The notes under the pieces: generated by a model
What the model saw: only the letters and a program-made list of their open reading frames with translations
The model's database searches: none
What the model was told of the DNA's origin: nothing
Position numbers and translations under genes: made by a program
Assembly (NCBI GenBank): GCA_050951925.1
Contig: JBMNJZ010000001.1
Coordinates: forward strand, 744,001-808,000
Length of the DNA stretch: 64,000 nucleotides
Direction of reading: 5' to 3'
DNA from: UBA1046 sp012511325
GTDB lineage: Bacteria; Bacillota; Clostridia; Saccharofermentanales; DTU023
Part shown: positions 49,830-59,013 of the stretch, one piece after another
Layout: each line of letters starts with the position of its first letter
Numbering within the stretch: the first letter of the stretch is position 1

Positions 49830-50999
49830 TTACAACTTTTTTTGCAGACTGACCATTTCTTTAGCAAAGTCGCCTAACAAGATAAAGCCGACCAGCTTGT
49901 CATCCTTGTAGACCAGTTTTTTGTAGCTGTAATTTTCGGCATCTTCCGTAATCTCAAAGCGGTAACCTGAGCCTTCTTCCCGGGGCAGATCGCCCTGCGA
50001 TACGATGCGGGTATTCAGTGTATTTACGATATAGGGTGGCACAGCTTTCTCAAAGCGCAATTGAGCGCCGGCGGCATTGGCGCCTGCGATTTTACCCTGG
50101 CTCATGGAGATTGCCCACAGACCGAACCAGAAGCCGTCCTCATCCACTTCGCTGACATCACCGGCAGCGAAAACATGCGGACAGGAGGTCTCCATTGCGG
50201 TATTAACTTTGATCCGGCGACCGATATCAAGGCCGGCCTCGGCTGCTACTTCCGTATTGGCTCGCACCCCGACGGACATCAGGACACAATCACAATCGAC
50301 GGAGCGGCCATCTTTTAGTACGATTCCTGTCACAGGGCCGACGGCGTCTTCACCGATGATTTCCTCTGAGTCAGCTGCCAACAAAACAGTGATACCTAGG
50401 CTTTCGACATACTGCCGTACCAGTTCGGAGGCTCTGGGGTCAAGCTGCCGTGCCATTAAACTGGGGGCAAATTCCAAAATTTTGACTTTCAGGCCGGCCT
50501 GAATCAGTTGCCAGGCAGCTTCCAGTCCGAGCAGACCGCCACCGATAATGGCACATGTTCGCAGATTGTGTTCGCGGATCGCTGCCGCAAATTTTCTGGC
50601 ATCAGCCAACGACCAGAGCGAGAAGCAGTTTTCCCGCTCGAAACCTTTGAGCGGCAAGATAAAACTTCTGCTGCCGGAGGCCAAAATCAAACGATCCCAC
50701 GCTAATACATCATTATTATCCAGAACCAGCTTCTGATCTTGACAGTCGATCCCAACCACATTAATTCCCGGTATCAACTTGATCCGGCGCTCCTCATACC
50801 AGCTTGCCGGATGAAGATAGAGCTTCTCGGCATTGGCCGGATCCTTCAATACCTCAGCTACGCGCAGACGATAAAAAGGGAGATCGCTGTCATTGGAATA
50901 GATGATAATCTCTGCCTCGGCATCATTCGTCCGGGCGGCTTCCGCCGCGGAAACACCCGCAATCCCACTGCCGACGATTACAATTTTTTTGTTAGCCAT
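49830..50999 (-). CDS. FAD-dependent NAD(P)H reductase (rubredoxin/nitrite reductase-type)
   Basis: 389-residue two-dinucleotide-binding flavoprotein. FAD site GSGIAGVSAAEAAR at the N-terminus, NAD site IGGGLLGLEAAWQL in the middle, and the second FAD motif PHVFAAGDVSEVDEDG. There are no redox cysteines of the thioredoxin-reductase type, so it resembles NADH:rubredoxin oxidoreductase and the reductase half of nitrite reductase. Start 50999 follows GAGGTGG; a start at 51011 lies within that site. No rubredoxin gene is next to it. Likely role: oxygen defence or electron transfer. Confidence 0.87.
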   Translation of the reverse strand: MANKKIVIVGSGIAGVSAAEAARTNDAEAEIIIYSNDSDLPFYRLRVAEVLKDPANAEKLYLHPASWYEERRIKLIPGINVVGIDCQDQKLVLDNNDVLAWDRLILASGSRSFILPLKGFERENCFSLWSLADARKFAAAIREHNLRTCAIIGGGLLGLEAAWQLIQAGLKVKILEFAPSLMARQLDPRASELVRQYVESLGITVLLAADSEEIIGEDAVGPVTGIVLKDGRSVDCDCVLMSVGVRANTEVAAEAGLDIGRRIKVNTAMETSCPHVFAAGDVSEVDEDGFWFGLWAISMSQGKIAGANAAGAQLRFEKAVPPYIVNTLNTRIVSQGDLPREEGSGYRFEITEDAENYSYKKLVYKDDKLVGFILLGDFAKEMVSLQKKL

Positions 51000-51066
51000 T
51001 TTCCACCTCAAATTAGTGATTATTTTTCTCTTATTTAAATTTAATTGTACGCTATTGTGTACGCTA

Positions 51067-52215
51067 TTAGAATGTAAATGTATCCAGGTCGGTTATTTCC
51101 TCCAGCTGCGCTCCTGTCATCTGAGCGATCGTGTCGAGCCGATCCTCGCCGCCGGGTGATAGGAAAGTGACGGCAATCCCGCTTTTGCCGGCCCGTCCCG
51201 TCCGGCCGATACGGTGAATATAATTCTCATTTTCCAGGGGCAAATCGTAGTTGAAAACAATATCGACATTTTCTATATCCAGTCCGCGCGAGGCCACATC
51301 CGTTGCCACCAGGATGCGCAGATTGCCTTTGCGGAAATTGCTGAGGACTCTTTCTCTTTGTTGCTGTCTGATATCGCCGTGAATGGCTGCGGCATTGATT
51401 TTTAAGTGCCGTAATTTTTTTACTACCATATCGGCTGACTGTTTCATATTGACGAAGACGATCCCTCGTTTGACATCAGCCAGGCTTAGGATTTTTCGAA
51501 TGGCGGTTATTCTTTCTGCGCCGTTCGCGGGAAGCAGATACTCTTTGATGTCAGGCTTGTCCTGACCGATTTCTTCGACTCTAATCTCAACCGGTTCACG
51601 CTGGTACAGATATGAAATATCCATTACCTCGCGCGAGAAAGTGGCTGAAAACAGGGCAATTTGGGAGACACGGGGCATCTTGTCCAGGATAAAGCGCACA
51701 TCTTTGATGAAGCCCATGTCGAGCATCCGGTCCGCCTCGTCCAAAATAGCAATTTCAACCTCATCCAGTCGCAAACTGCGCCGTCTGAGCAAATCAATCA
51801 AGCGCCCGGGGGTAGCTACGGCAATTTGCGGCTTACGCCTGAGGGCTTCAATTTGTGTACGTATTGGCTGTCCGCCGTATAGGACAGCTACTTCGATCCA
51901 CGGTCTGTTGACGGCAAAACCGGATAAATCTTGCCCGATCTGCAGTGCCAGTTCTCTGGTCGGGGAAAGGATCAGTGCCTGCAGTGCGCGGCGGTGTTTT
52001 TCGATATGCTCAATAATCGGAATACCGAAAGCCAGCGTTTTGCCGGTTCCGGTCGGTGCTTTTGCCATCACATCATACCAACGCATCATGGGCGGTATTG
52101 CTTGCTGTTGGACTGAGGTTGGCACCGTAATGCCCATTCTGTTGAGTACATCCAAAGTTAGATCGGACAGCCCCAGCTCCCGGAAAGAAGTAATTTTTTT
52201 ATTATTATCTGTCAT
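51067..52215 (-). CDS. DEAD-box ATP-dependent RNA helicase
   Basis: 382 residues with the full motif set: Q motif (TSVQQQAIP), APTGTGKT, PTRELALQ, DEADRMLD, SATF, and HRIGRTGRAG. It is the minimal helicase core with almost no C-terminal extension, ending shortly after VTFLSPGGE. The minus-strand frame continues upstream to 52806, but that part is antisense to hflX and is not protein-like, so ATG 52215 (MTDNNKKITSF) is taken; its ribosome binding site is weak. Divergent from hflX. Roles in ribosome assembly or RNA decay are usual. Confidence 0.92.
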   Translation of the reverse strand: MTDNNKKITSFRELGLSDLTLDVLNRMGITVPTSVQQQAIPPMMRWYDVMAKAPTGTGKTLAFGIPIIEHIEKHRRALQALILSPTRELALQIGQDLSGFAVNRPWIEVAVLYGGQPIRTQIEALRRKPQIAVATPGRLIDLLRRRSLRLDEVEIAILDEADRMLDMGFIKDVRFILDKMPRVSQIALFSATFSREVMDISYLYQREPVEIRVEEIGQDKPDIKEYLLPANGAERITAIRKILSLADVKRGIVFVNMKQSADMVVKKLRHLKINAAAIHGDIRQQQRERVLSNFRKGNLRILVATDVASRGLDIENVDIVFNYDLPLENENYIHRIGRTGRAGKSGIAVTFLSPGGEDRLDTIAQMTGAQLEEITDLDTFTF

Positions 52216-52342
52216 TAAGTATATGATAGCAGAAAGACAATTGGCAGCGTATGATTTAGACAACAGTAGCGGTATCTGAGGTAAGATATACGAAGATATT
52301 TGATTTAGAACAGGACTTAGGTGAAAGGAGCTAAAGGAAATA

Positions 52343-53611
52343 GTGAATCCCGGCACTGATAAAAAAGCTGTTTTGGCTGGGCTGCAGTTAGGAACGGATC
52401 CGCTGTCCGATCTGGTCAGCGAAAGGAGGCTGGCCGAGCTGGAGAGTTTGGCGCGCGAATGCGATATTGAGACGGTCGGTACTCTGGTACAGAAAAGGGA
52501 AGCTCCTGATCGGGCGTACTGGCTGGGCAAGGGAAAATTGTTAGAGTTGGCTGAACTGGCAAAAGCTCTTGAGGCCACAGTTTTGATCTTTGATACGGAA
52601 TTATCGCCGACACAGGTGCGTATGATTGAGGATCTGGTTGAGCTGGAGATCGTTGATCGCAGCCTGGTTATTTTCGATATCTTTGCCCGGAGAGCCAAAA
52701 CAGATGAGGGCAAAATACAAGTCGAGCTGGCCCAATTGCGATACCGACTGACCCGCTTAAGCGGTCGCGGACAGGAATTGTCCAGACTGGGCGGCGGAAT
52801 TGGCACCAGAGGTCCAGGCGAGACTCAGCTGGAAACGGACCGCCGCCATATCGTGCGGCGTATTTCCTGGCTGCGAAGATCATTACAGGAGATTTCTACC
52901 CGCAGATCCCGAACCAGGGAATATAGAAGTTCCCGTGAGATTATTACAGTTGCGGTCGTCGGCTATACCAATGCCGGCAAATCAACGATCGTCAATGCGC
53001 TGTGCGACTCGTCAATTGAAGCTGAGGATAGGCTGTTCATGACTTTGGATCCCACGGCGCGGCGCCTGATTACCGATCAGGGCCTGTCATTGGTACTGGT
53101 AGATACGGTCGGTTTTATCCGTGATCTGCCGCGCTATCTGCTTGACGCTTTCGCTGCCACTTTGGAAGAAGTTGCGGCAGCAGACTATATTATGCAGATT
53201 ACGGATATTTCCGATCCGGATTATCGTCAGCAGATCATAGTTGTGGAAGAACAGCTGAAGAGGCTGGGCGCGGCGGCTAAACCCAGATTACATGTACTGA
53301 ACAAGGTCGATCAGGCACAAGATGATGAGTGGAAACTACTCCTGCACCAAAAAACCGATGCAGACCAGAAAACTATTGCAGCCTCAGCACTACAGGGCTG
53401 CGGATTGTCTGAGGTAAGGACTGCCCTCTGTGAATTGGCCGCGCGTACAACTCTGTCCTTTTCAATCCTGATCCCCTATGAGGAGGCCGGCCTGGTTAAC
53501 CATATTCAAACTAACGGCATTATCTCCGAGCTTTCTTATCTGGAACAGGGCATTGAGCTCAAGGGCAGAATAGCCCGCTCTCTGTCTGGTCCTCTGCAAG
53601 CATATCTATAA
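52343..53611 (+). CDS. hflX: Ribosome-associated GTPase HflX
   Basis: 422 residues. The N-terminal HflX domain (RAYWLGKGKLLELAELA, DTELSPTQ, VDRSLVIFDIFARRA) and the Gly-rich linker GGGIGTRGPGETQLE are followed by the G domain: G1 GYTNAGKST, G3 DTVGF, G4 NKVD, G5 ASALQG. It splits stalled 70S ribosomes. GTG start at 52343 with AAAGGAAA upstream. Confidence 0.95.
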   Translation: MNPGTDKKAVLAGLQLGTDPLSDLVSERRLAELESLARECDIETVGTLVQKREAPDRAYWLGKGKLLELAELAKALEATVLIFDTELSPTQVRMIEDLVELEIVDRSLVIFDIFARRAKTDEGKIQVELAQLRYRLTRLSGRGQELSRLGGGIGTRGPGETQLETDRRHIVRRISWLRRSLQEISTRRSRTREYRSSREIITVAVVGYTNAGKSTIVNALCDSSIEAEDRLFMTLDPTARRLITDQGLSLVLVDTVGFIRDLPRYLLDAFAATLEEVAAADYIMQITDISDPDYRQQIIVVEEQLKRLGAAAKPRLHVLNKVDQAQDDEWKLLLHQKTDADQKTIAASALQGCGLSEVRTALCELAARTTLSFSILIPYEEAGLVNHIQTNGIISELSYLEQGIELKGRIARSLSGPLQAYL

Positions 53612-53662
53612 AGCGAATTTTTCTGATCAAAGATAGGCGGGCGAACAGCAGTTATTAACCGG

Positions 53663-54379
53663 TTATGCCTGTTCTGCAGCAGTCTGTCTTTGCAAATACC
53701 AGTTGCGGAGAGCATCTGTCAATTCATTGACATCGGCAAACTCAAGTGGATCTAAAGGCTGACCGTATTCAATCGTGACTTGCTTGCGACGGAATTTTTT
53801 CCAGTCAAAGGGATGTGGAACAGACATATGACGGGAGAACACTTCATAGCCGCCGTGTATATATACGGGAACCGTGGGGATCGAGGATTTCGTACTGATA
53901 TAGGCTGCACCGTTCTGCAATTCTCCCAGTTTGCCGTCGTAAGTTCTGGTGCCCTCCGGATGAATCAATAGGATATAGCCTTGGTCGGCGGCCTTTTTTG
54001 CCATGATCAGACCGCGCACCGGATTGCCGTAGCGATTGATGGGGATCGCCCTGCCGACGCGCATCATAATCTGGCCGAACAGTCCGTAATCAGTTTTAAG
54101 GTCGGAGCCGGCAATAGCGGCAAAGATTTTTTGCTGTTTTTTGGGCAATCCGGCGCAGATCCACATGCCATCAACCAGTGTTTCATGATTGGAAGCGATG
54201 ACATAGGGTGGTTCCGGCAGGTTTTCTTGTCCGGTGACCCGAAAGCGGATGAGCATTCTGGTCAGCAGCATACCTAATTTAAAGAGGAAATTCCCCAGAT
54301 ATCCTCTGTGCGGCATTTCTATAGTATGTCCCGCCCGTTGACCTTTACTATTGTCCGTCTTAGTCTGACTCTGGCTCAT
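53663..54379 (-). CDS. plsC: 1-acyl-sn-glycerol-3-phosphate acyltransferase
   Basis: 238 residues. Catalytic motif NHETLVDG (H-x4-D) and the glycerol-phosphate-binding PEGTR are visible, plus an N-terminal hydrophobic segment. It makes phosphatidic acid at the inner face of the membrane. It starts one base after tadA ends, so the two are in one operon. Confidence 0.93.
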   Translation of the reverse strand: MSQSQTKTDNSKGQRAGHTIEMPHRGYLGNFLFKLGMLLTRMLIRFRVTGQENLPEPPYVIASNHETLVDGMWICAGLPKKQQKIFAAIAGSDLKTDYGLFGQIMMRVGRAIPINRYGNPVRGLIMAKKAADQGYILLIHPEGTRTYDGKLGELQNGAAYISTKSSIPTVPVYIHGGYEVFSRHMSVPHPFDWKKFRRKQVTIEYGQPLDPLEFADVNELTDALRNWYLQRQTAAEQA

Positions 54380-54380
54380 A

Positions 54381-54878
54381 TTATTCTCCCTGCACTAAGC
54401 GCCGATCCCGAAAAAAATTCTTTAATAACAAACTGCATTCTTCCGCCAGTACCTGGCCTGTAATTAGAACCTGATGATTTGACGGCAGCTCAAAAACATT
54501 TGAGACTGAACCCGCCATTCCGCCCTTAGGGTCTGCCGCGCCAAAGACCAGCCTGCGGATTCGCGACTGGATAATCGCTCCTGAGCACATCAGGCAGGGC
54601 TCCAGCGTAACATATAAGTCGCAACCGTCCAATCGCCAGCTGGGCCTGGACTGTCCTGCGGCGCGTAAGGCGAGCAGTTCAGCGTGAGCTGTGGCATCAT
54701 TTGTCGTTTCTCGTCGATTGCACTCGGCCGCGATGATCTTGTCAGAGTCCACAATAACACAGCCTACAGGCACTTCGCCAAGCGAAGCGGCCTGTTCAGC
54801 CAGCTTTAACGCTTCGCGCATATAGTGCGTATCCCGTGCGGCGTCAAAACCGGGACTGACATTGTCCGTGGAGATCAA
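54381..54878 (-). CDS. tadA: tRNA-specific adenosine deaminase
   Basis: 165 residues. Zinc-dependent deaminase: catalytic HAE (65-67) and the zinc motif PCLMC (C95, C98). Converts wobble A34 to inosine in tRNA-Arg. The first 19 residues are longer than usual; an internal ATG (Met20, MREALKLAEQA) could be the true start. Upstream of plsC. Confidence 0.92.
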   Translation of the reverse strand: MISTDNVSPGFDAARDTHYMREALKLAEQAASLGEVPVGCVIVDSDKIIAAECNRRETTNDATAHAELLALRAAGQSRPSWRLDGCDLYVTLEPCLMCSGAIIQSRIRRLVFGAADPKGGMAGSVSNVFELPSNHQVLITGQVLAEECSLLLKNFFRDRRLVQGE

Positions 54879-54955
54879 GAGCCTGTTCCTTTCTTGCTAA
54901 CTATGATGATTACAATTATAATAACATGACGAAATATCAAAACAAGGTGGTAAAT

Positions 54956-55672
54956 ATGGCTCAGAAAGAAGGTCGTTGTGTCAACTGCGGCTCACTGCTG
55001 ATTCTGGATACCAAGATGGAAAAAGGGCAATGCCTCTTTTGCGGCGCGGTATTTTTAAACGAAGACGCTTTTGCTGCAATGCAGCTTCCTGTAGATTACG
55101 AATTTCCTAACGAGGAGCAACCGGAGTATACAGGACCTTCATTGGTAGTACAGCCGGTGCGCGATGCGGTTTTTGCGCCTCAGGTAACTCAGCGCAAAGT
55201 CAAGGGTAAAAAAGTCGATGAATTTGTACCGCCGCAGCTGGATATTCCTGATTTCAAAATGCCGGTGAAGAACAGGATCCTGATAACCTCGGTTATTGCC
55301 GGACTGCTGGTTGTATTTCTGGCCGTAGCATTTTTCCTATCCTTGAAGCGCGACGGCGAGCGAACCGAAATTAAAGAGCGCTTTGTGGCGGATTTGGAGC
55401 ATGAGCTCAGTGGCATTGCGATTGAGCAGATGAGAAGTGATTCGGTAATTGTGGTGCTTAAAAAGAGTGTTAACGAGCAGCAGGCGGCTGAAATATTTCT
55501 TAACTATGCCAAAGCCAGGGCTGAGGTCATTGGTCATGACGAAAATGATTTTTCGGCCAGCGCCAATTCCATCACGATGCGCATTGCTACACCGAAGGGC
55601 GGTTTTCTGATTGCTGAGCCGGAGGAGCCGGCGGATTTGGTACCGGGCAGAGCTATGACAAAATTGGATTAG
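54956..55672 (+). CDS. Zinc-ribbon membrane protein of unknown function
   Basis: 238 residues. The N-terminus has a zinc ribbon with two CxxC pairs (RCVNCG, QCLFCG) about 20 residues apart; after a linker of some 60 residues comes one membrane helix (about 105-128, ILITSVIAGLLVVFLAVAFFL) and then a soluble domain of about 105 residues. AAGGTGG lies 5 bases before ATG 54956; an upstream in-frame ATG at 54926 lacks one. I do not recognise the C-terminal domain. It ends in a strong terminator. Confidence 0.7.
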   Translation: MAQKEGRCVNCGSLLILDTKMEKGQCLFCGAVFLNEDAFAAMQLPVDYEFPNEEQPEYTGPSLVVQPVRDAVFAPQVTQRKVKGKKVDEFVPPQLDIPDFKMPVKNRILITSVIAGLLVVFLAVAFFLSLKRDGERTEIKERFVADLEHELSGIAIEQMRSDSVIVVLKKSVNEQQAAEIFLNYAKARAEVIGHDENDFSASANSITMRIATPKGGFLIAEPEEPADLVPGRAMTKLD

Positions 55673-55702
55673 CGCAGAAATAATATTCTAATTACTGAGT
55701 TT

Positions 55703-55756
55703 AATAACAGATTTCGCCTATTTTAGTAATAAGACTGAAATCTGTTATTTTTTTAT
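55703..55756 (+). terminator. Terminator of the zinc-ribbon protein gene
   Basis: AATAACAGATTTC (55703-55715) and GAAATCTGTTATT (55737-55749) form a perfect 13-bp stem followed by seven Ts. Confidence 0.9.
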
Positions 55757-55778
55757 TTACATTTGAGATTTAGATTTG

Positions 55779-55838
55779 TCATTTATACGGTTTATTCTGT
55801 AGTCGTATTAATAGAGGATTTGAATTTTCCTTTTTCAT
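55779..55838 (-). CDS. Possible 19-residue small protein
   Basis: ATG 55838 is preceded by an excellent GGAGGAG at 6-7 bases; the frame (19 codons, MKKENSNPLLI...) ends at TGA 55779-55781. It lies 60 bases after the transporter gene on the same strand, with a hairpin (55858-55887) in between. No homology can be judged at this length. It may be a small protein or a chance frame with a good ribosome binding site. Confidence 0.35.
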   Translation of the reverse strand: MKKENSNPLLIRLQNKPYK

Positions 55839-55857
55839 ACTTTTCTCCTCCAATGCG

Positions 55858-55895
55858 ACAAATCCGAGAGTGGTGCCTCGGATTTGTTTCTTTTT
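55858..55895 (+). terminator. Hairpin with T-run next to the transporter 3' end
   Basis: ACAAATCCGAG (55858-55868) and CTCGGATTTGT (55877-55887) form a perfect 11-bp stem followed by TTCTTTTTG on the plus strand. On the minus strand the stem is preceded, not followed, by the run. It would block plus-strand read-through into the transporter gene. Confidence 0.6.
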
Positions 55896-55898
55896 GCG

Positions 55899-57215
55899 CT
55901 ACTTAGTTTCCGTGTCGGCTTCACCATGTTTGACGAAGAGCATGGAGATTAAGGCCAGGATAAAGGCCACCGAAGAAAAGACAAAGAGTAGAGAATAATT
56001 ATCCGTCAAATCGCGGATGGCGCCGAAAGTGATGGGAGCCAGGATGGCTGCCGAGAACGAGAAGAAATAGTAATAGCCGGTAAAGCTGCCTACTTTATCC
56101 TTGCTTGCCAGCTCAACTACCATGGGCAGAGAGTTGATATTGATGCAGGCCCAGAATATGCCGCCCACTGCCAGCAAGATCATGATTATCAGCTTGTTTT
56201 CCATGAAAAGCACCGGTATGAAAGCCAGGGTGATCCCGGTCAGACCGATCAGGATGGTACGTTTGCGCCCCAGCTTGCTGCCCAGCAGACCGGCGGGTAT
56301 AGCAAAGGCTACGAAAGTTAGAGAGAAAGCGGTCAGCATTGTTGCTCCTTCACCTTGGGACAGTCGCAGAACATTGACTGCGTACAGTGTGAAAAATGTT
56401 TCTATCGCATTGTAAGCGCAGAACCAAAAAAAGATAGCGAAGAGCATGAATAGCAATGAGCGCAGTTCGCCGGGAGACAGGGCGAAGAATTCCTGTTTCA
56501 GCTTTCCCCAGCGGGAGAGCTTTGAACTGCCCGCGGCCATCTCCACTCTCTGGCGGCGCTGTTCCTCAATCTGCTTGCGGCGCTCCTTTTGCCATGTCTC
56601 CATAAGCGCCGGGTCTTGTTTGGCTCCGCGGGGCAGCGCGGAGGGCTCGCGGACGAAGAAGAGCAGCATGAGCAGGGAAATCAGCATAGTAACAGTTCCC
56701 ATTAGGAAAGCGGCTTCATTGGTGGGATCGAGCTGGCTGAGCTTGCCGCCGAAGAAAAAAGCGATAATGCTGCCCAGACCGCCCATCAGATTGATGACAC
56801 CGTTGGCCTTGCTGCGCAAAGGGCGAGGCGTGACATCAGGCATCAGAGCGATCACAGGTGAGCGCCAGAGTGACATGACAAAGTTGAAGCCGATCAGAAC
56901 AGCCATCATGGCAGCCAGAGTATACATCTGAGGTATGATGGCAAATAGGACAGCGCAGATAGGCAGTCCGACCATGATCCAGGGCATCCGATGTCCAAAT
57001 CTCGTGTGAGTGCGGTCGCTGAGTATGCCGACAACCGGCTGGAAAATGATACCGAAGAAATTGTCGATAGTCATAATAGTGCCGATTACAGTTGTCGATA
57101 GCGCAAAGCGCTCTTCCAGCATTGTCGGCACATAAGCATTGTAAAGGCTCCAGGCAAGAGAACTGGCAAGAAAGCCGAAGCCGATCAGAAATGTTTTACG
57201 ATAATCGAGTTTCAT
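55899..57215 (-). CDS. MFS sugar transporter (SLC45/GPH-like)
   Basis: 438 residues, about 12 helices. Motifs YNAYVPTMLEERF, QPVVGILSDRTHTRFGHRMPWI and SLWRSPVIALMPDVTPRPLRSKANGVINLMGG (in pieces: SPVIALMPDVTP, LRSKANGVINLMGG) are typical of SLC45-type disaccharide transporters of bacteria. A charged cytosolic loop (about 170-230) separates the two halves. Monocistronic; probable cation-coupled uptake of sucrose or maltose-like sugars, substrate not determined. Confidence 0.85.
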   Translation of the reverse strand: MKLDYRKTFLIGFGFLASSLAWSLYNAYVPTMLEERFALSTTVIGTIMTIDNFFGIIFQPVVGILSDRTHTRFGHRMPWIMVGLPICAVLFAIIPQMYTLAAMMAVLIGFNFVMSLWRSPVIALMPDVTPRPLRSKANGVINLMGGLGSIIAFFFGGKLSQLDPTNEAAFLMGTVTMLISLLMLLFFVREPSALPRGAKQDPALMETWQKERRKQIEEQRRQRVEMAAGSSKLSRWGKLKQEFFALSPGELRSLLFMLFAIFFWFCAYNAIETFFTLYAVNVLRLSQGEGATMLTAFSLTFVAFAIPAGLLGSKLGRKRTILIGLTGITLAFIPVLFMENKLIIMILLAVGGIFWACININSLPMVVELASKDKVGSFTGYYYFFSFSAAILAPITFGAIRDLTDNYSLLFVFSSVAFILALISMLFVKHGEADTETK

Positions 57216-57404
57216 ACTTCCACCTCAAATTCCGACGGCCGCGGCCTTGAGCCTGACAGCGGTCAATTTTTTAGCAAAAGCTCTTGGGATTGTTTTTCTA
57301 TATGCTATTATAGCTTTACTTCCTGTCTTTAAGCTAAAATCGGTGTAATAATCATTTAAAAGCAAATTAAAGGCCAAAATCAGCGAATAACAGAGGAAAG
57401 TCAG

Positions 57405-58397
57405 ATGGCTGAGCTAAGCAAATTAATTGAACTATCTGTTGAAGATTTAGAAGGCAATCTGGGCAGTACCAGATTGCAGCAATTTGTTGCGGAATCGGAA
57501 GAAGATTTTGCCGGGCAGGTGAAAGCTGTGGCCGATCGTGTAATCGAAAAAGAGCAGGTCAGAGTCTTTTTTATTTCCGGACCGACATCTTCCGGCAAGA
57601 CGACCTTTTCCACCCATTTTACTAAGTTGCTAAGTGCCGCCGGCCGCAAAACTTATCTGCTGTCAATGGACGATTATTATAAAACGGAAGATGTCAGCTA
57701 TGATGAGGATGGCAGACCGGATTTGGAAAGCATTGAGACTTTGGATATGGACTTGATGCTGGAAGATATTCTCAAGTTTGATCGTGGTCAGGAAGTTGTG
57801 CTGCCTACTTTCCTATTCAAAACCAGAGAGCGTGTCTTTGAGCCGGAAAAGGTCATCCGCCCGGAAGCGGGGGATGTACTGGTGATCGAGGGCTTGCATG
57901 GCTTGTCTACGGAGATTATCAACCATCTGCCGCCGGAAAAGTCGCTGGGCCTTTTTATTATGCCGCATGGCAGGGTTCATTCCGATGCCAGGATGCTTTC
58001 CGGTTCGGATATCCGCATGTTGCGCAGGATCAGCCGCGATGTCAGGCAGCGGGGTTCGTCGGCGCTGGCTACAATTGATTACTGGCCGATGATTGATCGC
58101 GCCGAGCAGGACTTTATTCCCGGCTATCTGGCAGCAGCTGATTACTATATTAATACTATATTGCCCTACGAATTCATGGTGACGGCTACTTTGGCCCGCG
58201 ATCAGATCCATGCCTCTTTAGACGGGTTGCTCAAAGGAACTTTGCCGCCGTCTAAGAATACGATTAATCCCGCGGGCTGGTCCGATCTGCCCAGAGCTGT
58301 GAAGAAAGCCGTACAACTTGCAGAAGCTTGCGCTAATTTGCCGTCTGTCAATCCGAATGTAGTTCCGGCTGATTCTATATTGCAGGAGTTTATCTGA
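57405..58397 (+). CDS. Uridine kinase-like P-loop nucleoside kinase
   Basis: 330 residues. Walker A SGPTSSGKTTF (about 60-70) is in the PRK/uridine kinase fold, followed by SMDDYYKTEDVSYDEDGRPDLESIETLD and VIEGLHGL. An N-terminal region of about 50 residues resembles the C-terminal end of the TGS-nucleoside kinase fusion family. AGGAAA lies before the ATG. The C-terminal 80 residues (LLKGTLPPSKNTINPAGW) fit the family. Likely phosphorylates uridine or a related nucleoside. Confidence 0.85.
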   Translation: MAELSKLIELSVEDLEGNLGSTRLQQFVAESEEDFAGQVKAVADRVIEKEQVRVFFISGPTSSGKTTFSTHFTKLLSAAGRKTYLLSMDDYYKTEDVSYDEDGRPDLESIETLDMDLMLEDILKFDRGQEVVLPTFLFKTRERVFEPEKVIRPEAGDVLVIEGLHGLSTEIINHLPPEKSLGLFIMPHGRVHSDARMLSGSDIRMLRRISRDVRQRGSSALATIDYWPMIDRAEQDFIPGYLAAADYYINTILPYEFMVTATLARDQIHASLDGLLKGTLPPSKNTINPAGWSDLPRAVKKAVQLAEACANLPSVNPNVVPADSILQEFI

Positions 58398-58592
58398 GTT
58401 CAGCCGTTTGGCGACTGAACATATAGGAAAGTATAATCAGTCCGGCTGACCGTTGATCCAGGCTATGAGAAAGTAAAACTTGCTCAGTTGGCCGGGTACC
58501 GGGTTGAATGAAAAGAAAGTAACTTCAGTTACTCATTAATTAGGGCAGAAAGGCCACAATAGTTTTGAATCTGATATTTGTTTTTGGATCGG

Positions 58593-58650
58593 AAGTTGAA
58601 ATTGACTTAAGTACGAAAAGTTGAAAATACTTGAGTGCGCAAAGTTGAAA
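58593..58650 (+). repeat. Three short direct repeats before trxA
   Basis: AAGTTGAAA occurs at 58593-58601, 58618-58626 and 58642-58650, spaced 25 and 24 bases, inside a degenerate tandem unit (followed by a GACTTAAGTACG-like and an ATACTTGAGTGCG-like stretch). They lie in the 282-bp gene-free gap (58398-58679) just before the trxA ribosome binding site; the remainder of that gap shows no clear structure. Confidence 0.7.
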
Positions 58651-58679
58651 TAAATTCATTTAAGGAAGGAATGATAATA

Positions 58680-58997
58680 ATGACCAAAGCAATTACGAAA
58701 CAAAACTTTGAAACGGAGATACTGAACAGCGACAAATTGACCCTGGTGGACTTCTGGGCCGCCTGGTGCGGGCCTTGCCGTCTGGTCGTTCCGGCTGTAG
58801 AAAAACTGGCTGAGCATTATCATGGACGTCTGAATGTCGGCATGGTCAATGTTGATGAGGAACAGGAACTGGCCGCCCGTTATCATGTGATGAGTATTCC
58901 TACATTAATTTTCTTCAAGGATGGCGAAATTATCGACAGACAAGTAGGAGCCAAATCTTTTGATGAACTTGTACGTCTGGTGGATAAATTTTTGTAA
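58680..58997 (+). CDS. trxA: Thioredoxin
   Basis: 105 residues with the active site WCGPC (W29, C30, C33), the cis-Pro in MSIPTLIFFKDGE and normal length. AAGGAAGGA lies 9 bases before ATG 58680, which is preferred over ATG 58671 and a GTG at 58635. General disulfide reductant; in organisms with glycine reductase it also feeds electrons to that enzyme. It is 16 bases upstream of the nnrE-nnrD gene. Confidence 0.94.
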   Translation: MTKAITKQNFETEILNSDKLTLVDFWAAWCGPCRLVVPAVEKLAEHYHGRLNVGMVNVDEEQELAARYHVMSIPTLIFFKDGEIIDRQVGAKSFDELVRLVDKFL

Positions 58998-59013
58998 TTA
59001 AAGGAGCAGATTC

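Noticed and set aside
52216..52806. N-terminal extension of the DEAD-box helicase frame
   Set aside because: It is antisense to the conserved hflX coding region and is Ser/Arg-rich without helicase features; the helicase starts at 52215.
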